Shown here in pieces: positions 35,495 to 47,048 of a stretch of DNA of 64,000 nt. Source of the DNA: Pyrrhoderma lamaoense (taxonomy: Eukaryota; Basidiomycota; Agaricomycetes; Hymenochaetales; Hymenochaetaceae). Below the pieces are notes generated by a model. It was not told the origin of the DNA. It saw nothing but the letters and a program-made list of their open reading frames with translations, and did no database searches. Made by a program: the position numbers and the translations under genes. The stretch lies in contig NBAZ01000029.1 of assembly GCA_002794735.1 (NCBI GenBank), forward strand, positions 62,001 to 126,000, given 5' to 3'. Position 1 is the stretch's first letter. Each line of letters begins with the position of its first letter.

Positions 35495-36497
35495 TATGGT
35501 TTATCTGTATTCATAGTCTGACGCTAGACTCCAAGGTGTAGCCATTCACTTTCATAGATACTATGCTTTCATTACTTCACTGAGGACTAGAATGTTCAAA
35601 ACCCGCTTGTTAGATTGCTCTTCTTATCGCACTTCTGTTCGCATTGCTCTTTCACTCTCTCATAGCGTAGCATCTTGTACTGTATCTGTTCTGGAATCTA
35701 GCATAATCTCTCATGTATCTCTTTCCACAACGTATTGTATATCATTCCATTCATGATTAGAACTTAGAGTTAGTATTGTTAATGAATAGATTTTTCTGAT
35801 ATCTTAAACAAGGAGCAACCGATTAAGAACCTGAGGCAAAAACTCATCGACCAATATTCTCATGAGCCACGACTAGGACTACAGGCCATTGGCTTGGTAA
35901 CGACAAATAGTCTGAGTGTTATGCTACCCACCGAAAATCCTAATTTGAGACTCGATTACTATAAATCCGTTATTCAAGGCAATGTCTTGCTTCAGAAATG
36001 TCTCTGCTCCTTCCGAATTCACAACACTCGCAGAGGCAGAGCCTTTCATTGAGAGATGACGTTTGATCGAGGTAGCCCTTGTCTCAAACAGACTAGCAGC
36101 AAGACGGAGTCAAACCAACTATGCAAATCCCCGTAGAGATATAGCGATAGAGACTTAGCCAATAAGCGTGTTGTGAAGTCCACATAGCAACTTGTATCAA
36201 CACCAGTATCATCAGAGAGAAGAGATACTGATATGGGTCTTAGGTAGTTTTTAGATAGAAAGGTAAACGATACTAGCAGTGGCGATACGCCAGATATTAC
36301 AAGTCTTAAAAATATACATCATACTAGAGTTATACGCTACGTAAGCATACTGCCTTCCCTAGAGAGTCACAGACGAGATATACATAGTATGGGCTCAAGA
36401 TTAAAATATTAAAATAGAATCTGTTAAACTCTATCATGACTGAGTGACGCTATAATCTCGCTTAATTGTTTTCTCGCGGATTCAGTCTTCTTTGTAC
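35495..36497. other. Copy I 3' flank and recurrent intergenic block (left arm)
   Basis: The conserved 3' flank runs to about 35890, followed by array intergenic sequence up to the LTR stub. No gene seen. Confidence 0.55.
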
Positions 36498-36686
36498 TGA
36501 AATTTAAACTTTAGGTCAGGGTTGGACCTTTGAGTCGTATTAAGTGGCGAGGACTCGGGTTTAGAGTCTGCCTACACTAGACACGATGCTCTGGCTCAGA
36601 TTTGAGTGCTAAAAAGCGACTAACTCGACTTCGGCCGGGGTGCAAAGAAATCGGCCAGAGAGCAGAGAACGATAGAGACCTTGGGG
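36498..36686 (-). mobile_element. LTR stub at the inner end of the left arm
   Basis: This is 189 bp of the LTR, beginning TGAAATTTAAACTTTAGG and broken after ACCTTGGGG. It is the mirror image of the end of the full LTR at 36690-37420. Confidence 0.8.
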
Positions 36687-37231
36687 CGATGTAGGACCAG
36701 CTAAGTGTTTGGCCGGTCGTAGTGCATTTATAATGCACTTTCTAACTCGCCCAAGAAGTCCATGGCTACTACTCGGCCGCGCGCCTCGTTCATTTCTCTT
36801 ACTATTTGGCTTCACTTTCTACTCTTACTCGAAGACAGGGTCCGTTTATATGCCCCCCTCATTTCTGACAGCTTAAACCCTTCGTCCAATAGCATATAGC
36901 CACCTGGACGCCATGCTTTCCTTATTATCCACCCTTTATCTCGTGTTTTGATATATAAGCCTACAGACTTGAGGTCGTAGTAAACCATTAAATTCTCTCT
37001 CGATCTGATCCACTCCTGCCCCCTAATTAACTCTCTGATAGTCGCCTGTACTCTTTATCTACTACTCCGCTGCTTTATTAGGCTGTCCGGACGTCTTGTA
37101 ACGCTTTGACCGTACTGCAATTCGTCCGGGCGGACTGAAATACAAACACTTTTATCTCAAACTTCAGCCTCGGTCAGGACTCTGCTCTATACGTTACTAC
37201 TACAACTACTGGTCTGTGAAGTCTCAGATCT
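36687..37231. other. Unique spacer of the giant palindrome
   Basis: A 545-bp single-copy loop: three bases (CGA) followed by the 5' three quarters of a plus-strand LTR. It contains nothing else. Confidence 0.8.
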
Positions 37232-37420
37232 CCCCAAGGTCTCTATCGTTCTCTGCTCTCTGGCCGATTTCTTTGCACCCCGGCCGAAGTCGAGTTAGTC
37301 GCTTTTTAGCACTCAAATCTGAGCCAGAGCATCGTGTCTAGTGTAGGCAGACTCTAAACCCGAGTCCTCGCCACTTAATACGACTCAAAGGTCCAACCCT
37401 GACCTAAAGTTTAAATTTCA
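36690..37420 (+). mobile_element. Full-length solo LTR at the palindrome centre
   Basis: It starts TGTAGGACCAGC and ends AAATTTCA (731 bp). A TATATAA box at 36952-36958 lies almost at the symmetry point. Its right flank is GTAC, the same sequence that precedes the stub at 36498. Its left flank (GGCGA) does not match, so there is no target duplication around it. It has diverged from the other LTR copies (GAAATTTAAACTTTAGG against GAAAACTAAACTTTTGG). Confidence 0.8.
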
Positions 37421-38423
37421 GTACAAAGAAGACTGAATCCGCGAGAAAACAATTAAGCGAGATTATAGCGTCACTCAGTCATGATAGAGTTTAACAGATT
37501 CTATTTTAATATTTTAATCTTGAGCCCATACTATGTATATCTCGTCTGTGACTCTCTAGGGAAGGCAGTATGCTTACGTAGCGTATAACTCTAGTATGAT
37601 GTATATTTTTAAGACTTGTAATATCTGGCGTATCGCCACTGCTAGTATCGTTTACCTTTCTATCTAAAAACTACCTAAGACCCATATCAGTATCTCTTCT
37701 CTCTGATGATACTGGTGTTGATACAAGTTGCTATGTGGACTTCACAACACGCTTATTGGCTAAGTCTCTATCGCTATATCTCTACGGGGATTTGCATAGT
37801 TGGTTTGACTCCGTCTTGCTGCTAGTCTGTTTGAGACAAGGGCTACCTCGATCAAACGTCATCTCTCAATGAAAGGCTCTGCCTCTGCGAGTGTTGTGAA
37901 TTCGGAAGGAGCAGAGACATTTCTGAAGCAAGACATTGCCTTGAATAACGGATTTATAGTAATCGAGTCTCAAATTAGGATTTTCGGTGGGTAGCATAAC
38001 ACTCAGACTATTTGTCGTTACCAAGCCAATGGCCTGTAGTCCTAGTCGTGGCTCATGAGAATATTGGTCGATGAGTTTTTGCCTCAGGTTCTTAATCGGT
38101 TGCTCCTTGTTTAAGATATCAGAAAAATCTATTCATTAACAATACTAACTCTAAGTTCTAATCATGAATGGAATGATATACAATACGTTGTGGAAAGAGA
38201 TACATGAGAGATTATGCTAGATTCCAGAACAGATACAGTACAAGATGCTACGCTATGAGAGAGTGAAAGAGCAATGCGAACAGAAGTGCGATAAGAAGAG
38301 CAATCTAACAAGCGGGTTTTGAACATTCTAGTCCTCAGTGAAGTAATGAAAGCATAGTATCTATGAAAGTGAATGGCTACACCTTGGAGTCTAGCGTCAG
38401 ACTATGAATACAGATAAACCATA
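37421..38423. other. Recurrent intergenic block and copy I 3' flank (right arm)
   Basis: Mirror of 35495-36497. No gene seen. Confidence 0.55.
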
Positions 38424-41294
38424 TTAAAATACATACTTTTGCCTCTTCGACGAATGCCCTTCGTCATTTCCTACGGTGACTCGTTTAGAGGCCAGTTTCT
38501 CGGTCTTAGTCATGGATACGTAAGATACATTAAACTCCTCTATCTCGACTTGGTGAAGGAAGCCGATGAACTTTGTATGGAGATCAGTCGATTCGAGTCT
38601 AATGGAGCCGGGGTTATTGGCTTCTTTGGCGTTGTACTCTCTCACTATTTCCTCACGTACTCCGTTCAACATTAATCTCAGGTCGAGAAAGTAGTCGGGA
38701 GTACATTGAACATATTCATCGTAAGTCCCATCGACTGCGAGGAAATGTTCGCGAAATGTAGATGAGATAGCTCCAGAGAAGAGGCAGCCACGTTTTTCCC
38801 TACGTGTAGTAGCTTTATCCAGATCCAGGATATCATCGCCTGATGAATTCTTTTTCTGGAACGAAAACAATGCCCAGATAGCGACCCACCAGACCGACTC
38901 GATATCATGAATATAATTATAAAAAATGCCAGAAGGGTTGGGCACCGAACGTTTATTTCTGTGACTGTTTCTTATCGCTTTTGCTTTCTCTGCTATACTC
39001 TCTGCCCGTATCGGTTGAGAGCCTGGCTTGAATAGATATTTTTCAGCAGCTATCTCAATTGACATGAAATCAGGTGTTCCCTATAAAACTAATTAGATAA
39101 ACGAGAATTCTGATATAAAACAGATGCATACCGTCCGAATATCATATCTAGCACCATCTCCTGCTCTCTTCGCAAATTCAAGATCCCCGATCATTCCTCG
39201 CTTCCTATTTGTGATGGGATCTACGTATAGATAGATATTACCTGCACTAATATCTCGGTGCACCCATCCTGCCTCATTTATGCGTCGAAGAGCTGTATAT
39301 GGTCAGAATTACTAACAGGTGATCCGAAAAGTTGTAATGCTTACTCTCAAGCACGTCAATCGTCACAAGTAGGATATCCATACTGTGACTCAGATTATAA
39401 AACGGGGTCGCAACTTCCTTGTACAAAACCCGGTAATGATAGCGGTGCGGGTAGCTCCTACTCTTATTATCCTCACGGACTTGGGGAGTCTGCCGTGTAT
39501 ACTCGATGACTTCCTTATTTTCATGTTGTACTTCAGTTGTACCCTTATTGGAGGCAAGCTCTGGCGGAATCGGGATTTTATACTGACGAGTATAATCGGG
39601 TGATTTCCCGCGAAGCATAACCTTCTCCGTATGGTCCTCGGTATCTCCCACTTTGACTTTCCCATATGCTATCGGTGTGAGGACATGTTCTCTCACATAC
39701 TCCTGATCGTCAGCGTCAGCAATGTCATTTACGATTTGCTCACGGATTTCATGTTCAGGAATTCGCCCATCTTCGAGCCAGACGTCTTTGAGTACAACCT
39801 CCTCAGCTTTCTTCCCATCAACAATCCTTTTGGCCAAGTAGATACGCGTACCCGACCCAATGATGTTCTGAGCTTTTGAATCTGAGATATTCTTGGTCGC
39901 ATCTGTCACGACTTGAGTACCAGAAACATCGATCGTATGGACACGTTTGCCACTGGCGAGCTCTGTAGAAATGGTCGGATCCCATCCAAGATCCGACTTA
40001 GAGGCATACAACAACGAGACAAATATTCTGGCTACACTTTCATAGTCCTTCACATGTATACGTCAGTATAGTTTATAATTTAAAAAGACAGAATACGTAC
40101 CTTGTTCAAGTCCAATTCATCACTAATGAATATCGAGCTTCTCGATCGGAACCATACACGCATGACTGTTCCGTCTATCTGGATCCCGTATGTGAATCTT
40201 CTGCAGGGATCTACAGCCATCACATGTTGCATGGAGTGTACAACTTGCTTTATGTTCTATCCCAAACATCAGTATTCTGATACGGCATAATAGAGGTATA
40301 ACTCACTTCATATAAGTCGCCAGTACCTTTGTTCCGCTTGAAAGCGAAAGCAACAGCGGTATTGCTCCAAAGTCTCTTATAATCTTTCTTCTCAGTGAGA
40401 TTATTAGTTGCCTTCTCACTAGGATCCCTCAAAAACAAAGCGCCGTCAGGTCTGAGGTCGCCTGGCTGGAATGCATGATTCCCTTCAGGCTTAAATTCTA
40501 CGGTTGAGGTTGTCTCTGATAAGGATCCATCTACCGCAATGATCAGAGCGTTGAAGACATCAGTAAGCGCTTGATTGAAGAAATCGGCTTCTTTTTTCAG
40601 TTCACAGTCAAAGGCGGCCCATTTCCACTCTCCTTCACCAAGATCAACAAGGTCCGAATTGCTCTTTAATTTTTGACATAAATCTTCGAAAGTCAGATTC
40701 TGAGGGAGAGGTGGCAATAAATTTTCGAAGAGGTATTTGTTAGTGACCTGTGGAATATATCTCCCTATATTGTCCATGATAGCCTCTCTTTGAACATTGC
40801 AGAACTTTGAGGCCATCTCCGAATTGTTACGGAGACTCAATCTGAATGGAGTATTGTTCTTTTGGACACTTGGTCGATTATTTGGGGTTTTAAAAGGGGC
40901 AGGTAGGTTCAGTTCGTTGGCGCCATCGATTGGTGGTGTATTGGGAGGCGGTGTAATAGGTTCTTCGGATTGTCCCAAATTCGAAGGACCAGCGATCTGC
41001 GACTCTGGTAGTTGCGAGGCTGCAAAAGGAAAAATAAGACATCTATATACAATTGTACGATTATTCAGATTTAAAATTCATACATGCTATATCCTCTTCC
41101 GTCACACACAATAGAGAGTCTGCCTCGTGTTCACTTGTACGGGGAACAAGTGGGGACGGCTCCGGGATCTCTGGGGAACGCCTTGATACTTTCCTTCTAT
41201 TTCTGGGAACACTAGCAACGGCCCGAGCAGCGGGGCGCGTCGGTGCATTCCTACGGGTGCTATTTCTTGTTTTTGGCCTTCCTCTTTTAGCCAT
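38424..41294 (-). CDS. FunK1 protein kinase with N-terminal AT-hook, complete frame (866 aa)
   Basis: Exons 41294-41084, 41019-40307, 40256-40101, 40047-39345, 39292-39132 and 39080-38424 sum to 2601 nt with phase kept. Residues 3-8 (KRGRPK) form an AT-hook core in a basic stretch, suggesting DNA binding in the nucleus. This first exon is unlike that of all other array copies. Residues about 100-308 are the FunK1 N-terminal domain (NKYLFENLLPPLPQ, LRPDGALFL, LWSNTAVAFAFKRN). The kinase follows: IIGSGTRIYLAKRI (GSGT at about 424), VLKDVW (Lys about 447), WVHRDISAGN (Asp about 608), GDLEFAK (Asp about 631), GTPDFM, YIHDIESVWWVAIWALF. All catalytic residues are present. The promoter lacks the shared box. 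The mirrored copy at 32625 has one base missing. Confidence 0.82.
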
Positions 41295-43129
41295 ACTAGG
41301 ATGCGAACAAAAGGATGAAAAGAGTAGGAGTACAAGAAGTGGTTTTAAGCATAACGCGAGAGGTCACTTATATCTTGTTTAGTACAATGGGCGTCACGTC
41401 ACGCTATAAACACACGCACACAGATGCTATATGCACACAGTAGACACCACTTTCATTCAAGTTCATTGCATTAGTTCAGTCAAAGGCGATGATATAATGG
41501 GACCTGTCACTGTGTATCGGCAGAATTTCATTCACCATTGTGCAGCACAACACGACCTCGCGTAGTTAATTCGAGAATATCGATTTGAACAACTTTTCAT
41601 TGGAGTGGTTTGCAACTTTCTTTGTTTATAGCCTTACACGCACAGCCCTGTGTAGGATGGCTCACTGTTGGAGTGGTATATCAAAGTGTATAGTTAAATC
41701 ACTTTCAGTAATTGCGTTTCACATAATAGATGACACCAGCGAGTTTTCTCTGGCCTTGTTTGAGCACCATTTTGTAGTCGTAGTTATTAACTTGTCTCGG
41801 GTACTTCTGTGAAGAGAACTCGGCATTGAAGCAAGAGAGATCCGTATCTGATCTAGGAAGCGTGATCCCATAAGTATGCATGTATATGTGAAGCTCCTCA
41901 TTCACCCAATGTTTCACTTTAAGTTATATTGATTATACTAGCACTGTAGTATCTTACGTATCGGGCTGGGTCAGGGGTACCAGTGTTTGGACTGTCAGTG
42001 TTTTCAGTATAGTCTTACGTCGAAATTCGGTGATCTCAATACACGTGTATGCTTTACTTCTTTTTGAAACAATCAAAATACTTAGGGTATTATACGCAAG
42101 AGTTGTATATAAAACATAGTGTACTATGTAAGGGCGACTATAAAGTTTGGCGCTTTTTGTGCACACAAACAAACCGATTTGACAAAAGGCACAGGACTCG
42201 CATACTCATAGCACTTTCTAAAGATCAGGGATACATTTAAGGGGGTAAACACATGCTGTGAGACCACAGGCTCACTTCTGATTCATAGAGTTTACGGATG
42301 CAGGGCCATTACAGAGAATCAAGCAATATAAAGGCAGACCTTGTCCTAATTTGATAAGTATGATAAGACGCATATTAAGTTAGGGCTGAATGGGATATGC
42401 AAAGCCTTTTAGAGACTAACTATAGGGGACCGCTGGTAGATTTACCCCTGAGCATACTTTAAGCACTTTCTTATCATCATTAGGCTTGGGCTTAGGGTAC
42501 TCATTTGTATGAATCATCATACATAATGAATGCAATGTCAGTAGCATACAGTACAAAGGGCATGAGAGTTAATGCCATGAAGATTCGAAATAGAAGGCAG
42601 ATTCGAAATAGAAGGGCATTCGATATTATCAGTGGTAGTGATTCAATAAAGAACATATTTTGTGTATCGATAGTAAGATACATGACATTACCCAGAGCTA
42701 TTCATTCCCTGTAAGCATGCTATATCTCTTCCTCTCTGACAAATACTGGAGTAAGGTCTCGAAGTTGAGAATAAGAGATGGAAGGTTGTTACGATTATTC
42801 ATCACTAAGGTCACGGCGCAACTGTATCGTCGGTTCACATATTTGTTTTTTATGTTTCTATCTTCTTTGCAATCTCAGGATGTCCCTTTATCCTATGAGC
42901 TGCACAACCGTTCTTCAAATCACGCTCAAGTTCATTCTTACAAACGCACTTCTTTCTATCATTATCACTTCCTTGTGTGTATGTTGAACAGTGTTACGTG
43001 TTTGTTACATGTATCTCTATAGATGTGAAAATTACTGTCTTTCATCTAGTCGCGTTTCATCACAAACCACCATCTACCTTTAGCTCTGTAAATTCTATCT
43101 CGTCCTCGCTCTAGTGTCCGCATCCAGTT
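41295..43129. other. Shared region between divergent copies I' and J'
   Basis: Mirror of 30786-32624. The only inner differences noticed are one-base losses (for example GGGGG to GGGG near 41978). No supported gene. Confidence 0.5.
43062..43073 (+). promoter_or_regulatory. FunK1 upstream box, copy J'
   Basis: ACAAACCACCAT, 57 bp before the copy J' start; mirror of the box at 30842. Confidence 0.5.
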
Positions 43130-45808
43130 ATGGTAAACTGGATGATATACCCATACCTGCATCTCTGGACGCGAACTCTCAAGTCCGTCCTTATACATAC
43201 AACGATAGTAACAATGAGAAGAGCTCTTTAAAGTATTCGAAACTAGATCTACCATACTCATCCATCATGAAAGAGACTCAGATTTCCAATGATATTAAGG
43301 AGAGAGCAGGTATGTCCTTTCACTAAGCATCAAGTTTCCACTGATTCTAAGTGTGATCTACCAGATACTCTCGCTGCTGCATCAGCATATGTGGAGACTA
43401 GTTCGCGAGATAATCTCATTATGAACAAGGACAGTATTATACAGCTGACATCAACACAAGATATATCTTCCGGTCATTGCAAGATACATCGGTTCATGAA
43501 CTGTATCGATCCTCCAATACATCATGTATCTGATGAGTATCTCTTCGGACATGTCCTACCACCGCTCCGGCGAGACTTGGACATTGAAAGGGTATGTAAT
43601 GGATTGAAGAGGAGACATACTCTTATGAGTATGGGGATGGATATACAGATGGAAGGGTCTGACAACGTGCAGGAGAAAGGCAATAAGAAAGAAATAGCTA
43701 TAGGGGAAAAACTGAGAAATATAATGGCAGCACTTGAATACGAGGCAAATTTAGCGTTACCAGATGGGTCACAGAATACGTTGAATTTCAAGGCAAATGA
43801 GAATGGAATATCACTGTCTGTAGATACCGATATAGACGCTGCACTATTCATCACTGACCGTACAGGGAAACATGAAAATAAGAAATACTGGAATGATATT
43901 GCCGTTCCTATCTTGCTCAGTGGAGGTAACCATGATAAATATTGTGATGTGAGTCAGGGCTGGTCATATGTTATTCTCTAATTCTGATATCTGGGTAGGA
44001 TATTGGTGAAATTGTTCACTGCATGCAACATATGATGGCACATGATCTCTGCCGAAGATTCGTATACGGGATTCAATTCAGCAACGGATCTATGCATGTA
44101 TGGTTCATCTCAAGAAGTTCGATACTCGTCAGTAATGGATTGACCTCGATAAAGTATGCACTTTCTTTCACTTATACACACTGATACTAAGTGAAGTATG
44201 TGTAGGACCACGAGAGTGTGATCAGGATATTTCTCTCTTTGTTATACGCGTCTAAATCGGATCTTGGATGGGATCCAAGTATATCTACGAGACTTGTCGA
44301 TGGAGAGCGTGTTCACACAATCGATGTTTCTGGTATCCGTGTACAAACAGACGAGTCAATGGCACTCTCTCTTCAGCGATCGAAGATGATACTCGGTTCA
44401 GGAGCCCGTATTTACAAAGCTCATAAGATTATCGATGAAAAAAGAGCTGAGCTACTTGTTCTGAAGGATTACTGGATAGAAGACGGGAAGATTCCTGAGT
44501 GTTTGATACGGGAGCAAATTCTGAGAGATATTGAAGATGAGAATGACCGAGAGTATGTTGATGAACATATTCTTACCCCTCTAGCGTATGGGAGGGTTAA
44601 AGTAGGAAACATTGATGATCATACTGAGATGATGATGCTTGGAGAGAAGCTACTAGATCTCTCAGAGCGGATCGATTCATTGACTCCTGTAGAGGTTGTG
44701 TCTGAGAAGATGATGATCGGGTCAGAGAATGAGAATAATGATACTAAGAGTCAGATACCTCGAGCCCGGAAGATAATCAAGAGAAGAGGGACGACCATCG
44801 ATATCATTACCGGATCTTGTACAAGGAGGTTGCGACCCCGTTTTATAACTTGAAGAACAGTATGGATATCATACTCGTGTCAATTGACGTGCTTGAGAGT
44901 AAGTATTATAATTTCTGGAACACCTGTGATAATACTGACCATATCTAGCTCTTCGGCGTATTCACGAGGCAGGATGGGTGCACCGAGATATAAGTGGAGG
45001 AATATGTACTTATATACAGATCCTATCACAAATAGGAAACGGGGAATGATTGGTGACCTAGAATTTGCCAAGAGGGCCGGAGAAGGTGCAAATATGATGT
45101 TCGAACGGTATGTACTTTATCATATATCATTACAAGATCCTGCTTATACTGACAACTCGACCATAGGGCACACCTGACTTTATGGCAATTGAAATAGCAA
45201 ACCAGATATATTTTTAGATCCGAGCAACCAAGTCAACTGAAAGACACTGATGCGGAAATGACGCAGCGATGCGCGCAGCAATGAAGCCATATATGCGATT
45301 CTAACATCAGAGTCAATAACAATGGCATCTTTTATAATTATATCCATGATATTGAATCCGTATGGTGGGTCATGATCTGGGCGCTGTTCACATTTGAGAA
45401 GAGGAGAACTTCTTGATCGAGGAGATATTGTCACCCGTAGGAAGAATCGGAAAAATCTCTTCTCTGGATCTTGAATCATCGTTACGACGAAACTTTCTCA
45501 AAAACAGGAGATTACGAAAATTACGTCAAGTGCACTCCCAGCTACTTCTACAGCATCAAAGCAGCGCTGGATCTTGTGCGGAAGGAAATTGTGCAGGAGT
45601 ATCGAGCCAAGGAAGATGATAACCCGCAATCTATCAAATACACATCATCGAAACTTCATGACCGATTCATTGCTTACCTTGCCGTATCAATTGGAGAGCT
45701 TCGCTATTGTCCGCATGTCTCCCGATAAACCCAAAAAACAGCCTCTAAACGGCCACTGTAGACGACGGTGAAGGGCATTCGTCGAAGAAACAAAAGTATG
45801 TAATCTAA
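43130..45808 (+). pseudogene. FunK1 copy J', right arm: many one-base losses, chimeric 3' end
   Basis: This is the mirror of intact copy J. Against it the copy loses single bases in exon 1 (ACTGGG to ACTGG), exon 2 (the G run in SMGDG and the GGG in TCREKG), exon 3 (SNGIDLDK), exon 4 (RALEDNQ) and exon 5 (GGGAATATG). Exon 6 has several losses and small substitutions from 45210 onwards. From about 45530 the sequence no longer follows J but an F-like paralogue (NPQSIKYTSSKLHDRF). The error spectrum, dominated by run-length losses, is that of raw long reads. The true state of the gene cannot be judged. Confidence 0.75.
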
Positions 45809-47048
45809 TATGGTTTATCTGTATTCATAGCCTGACGCTAGACTCCAAGGTGTAGCCATTCACTTTCATAGATACTATGCTTTCATTACTTCACTGAGGA
45901 CTAGAATGTTCAAAACCCGCTTGTTAGATTGCTCTTCTTATCGCACTTCTGTTCGCATTGCTCTGTCACTCTCTCATAGCGTAGCATCTTGTACTGTATC
46001 TGTTCTGGAATCTAGCATAATCTCTCATGTATCTCTTTCACAACGTATTGTATATCATTCCATTCATGATTAGAACTTAGAGTTAGTATTGTTAATGAAT
46101 AGATTTTTCTGATATCTTAAACAAGGAGCAACCGATTAAGAACCTGAGGCAAAAACTCATCGCTCAAGATTCTCATGAGCCACGACTAGGACTACAGGCC
46201 ATTGCTTGGTAACGACAATAGTCTGAGTGTTATGCTACCCACAGAAACTCCTAATTTAAGACTCGATTACTATTAGATTCGCTATTCAAGGCAATGTCTT
46301 GCTTCAGAATGTCTCTAATCCTTTCGGCTTTACAACATTTACGGAGGTAGAATATTCAAACAGATAATCATGAGAAGACTAGTAATAAGATGGAGTTGAA
46401 CTAACAATTAAAATCCTCGTAGAGATATAGCGATAGATACTTAGCCAATACTCGTACGGAAAGATCCACATAGCAACTTAGGTCGACACCAGTATCATTA
46501 GAGAATAGAGATACTGATATGGGTCTTTGGTAGTTTCGAGATAGAAAGGTAAAAGATATAGCAGTGGTGATATACCAGATATTACAAGTCTTAAAAAGAT
46601 AAATCATACTAGTTGAGTTATACGCTACTTAAGCATACTACCTTCCCTAGAGGTCACAGACGAGGTATACACAGTATGGACTCAGATTTTAAAAAATAAA
46701 GAAGTTGTTACAATCATGGTTATTATCACAGCTGTGTAACGTGTAACGTATAATCTTACTTAATAGTTAACTCACTGATTCTGTCTTCTTTGTACCCTCA
46801 AAGATTGTCTCTCGGTTCTATGAGATGCATACTGCTCTTTATCTCACGCCATTCTTGCAACAGCACGTCTTCCTATCATGAATACGCCTTTTATGTCTGT
46901 TAGAAAGTACCTATTACGTATTTATCACATCTATGATTGTCTGCCATCAACGGACCGAGTCGTGACTAGATGCGATCAACCATAAACCACCATCTACCTT
47001 AAGTTCTGTGTTTTCATCTCTCTCCCACATCCTGTGTCTTATCTGAGT
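45809..47048. other. 3' flank, recurrent intergenic block and copy K promoter
   Basis: The conserved 3' flank runs to about 46130, then array intergenic sequence, then the promoter of copy K. No gene seen. Confidence 0.55.
46982..46993 (+). promoter_or_regulatory. FunK1 upstream box, copy K
   Basis: ATAAACCACCAT, one mismatch, 56 bp before the copy K start. Confidence 0.45.

Larger units (their letters stand above)
28400..36686 (+). repeat. Left arm of the giant inverted repeat
   Basis: Positions pair with 37232-45500 on the opposite strand; paired coordinates sum to 73918-73919 in the inner half. Between 32.0 and 36.7 kb the arms look identical apart from one base missing here near 34705. 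The sum falls to about 73905 at the outer end because the right arm has lost bases. The outer limit is approximate because paralogues resemble each other. Confidence 0.85.
37232..45500 (-). repeat. Right arm of the giant inverted repeat
   Basis: Reverse complement of 28400-36686. The inner part is essentially identical. From about 42 kb outwards it shows scattered one-base losses, mostly in G, C or A runs, with a net loss of about 14 bases. Beyond about 45.5 kb it turns into a different kinase paralogue (resembling copy F). Confidence 0.85.
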
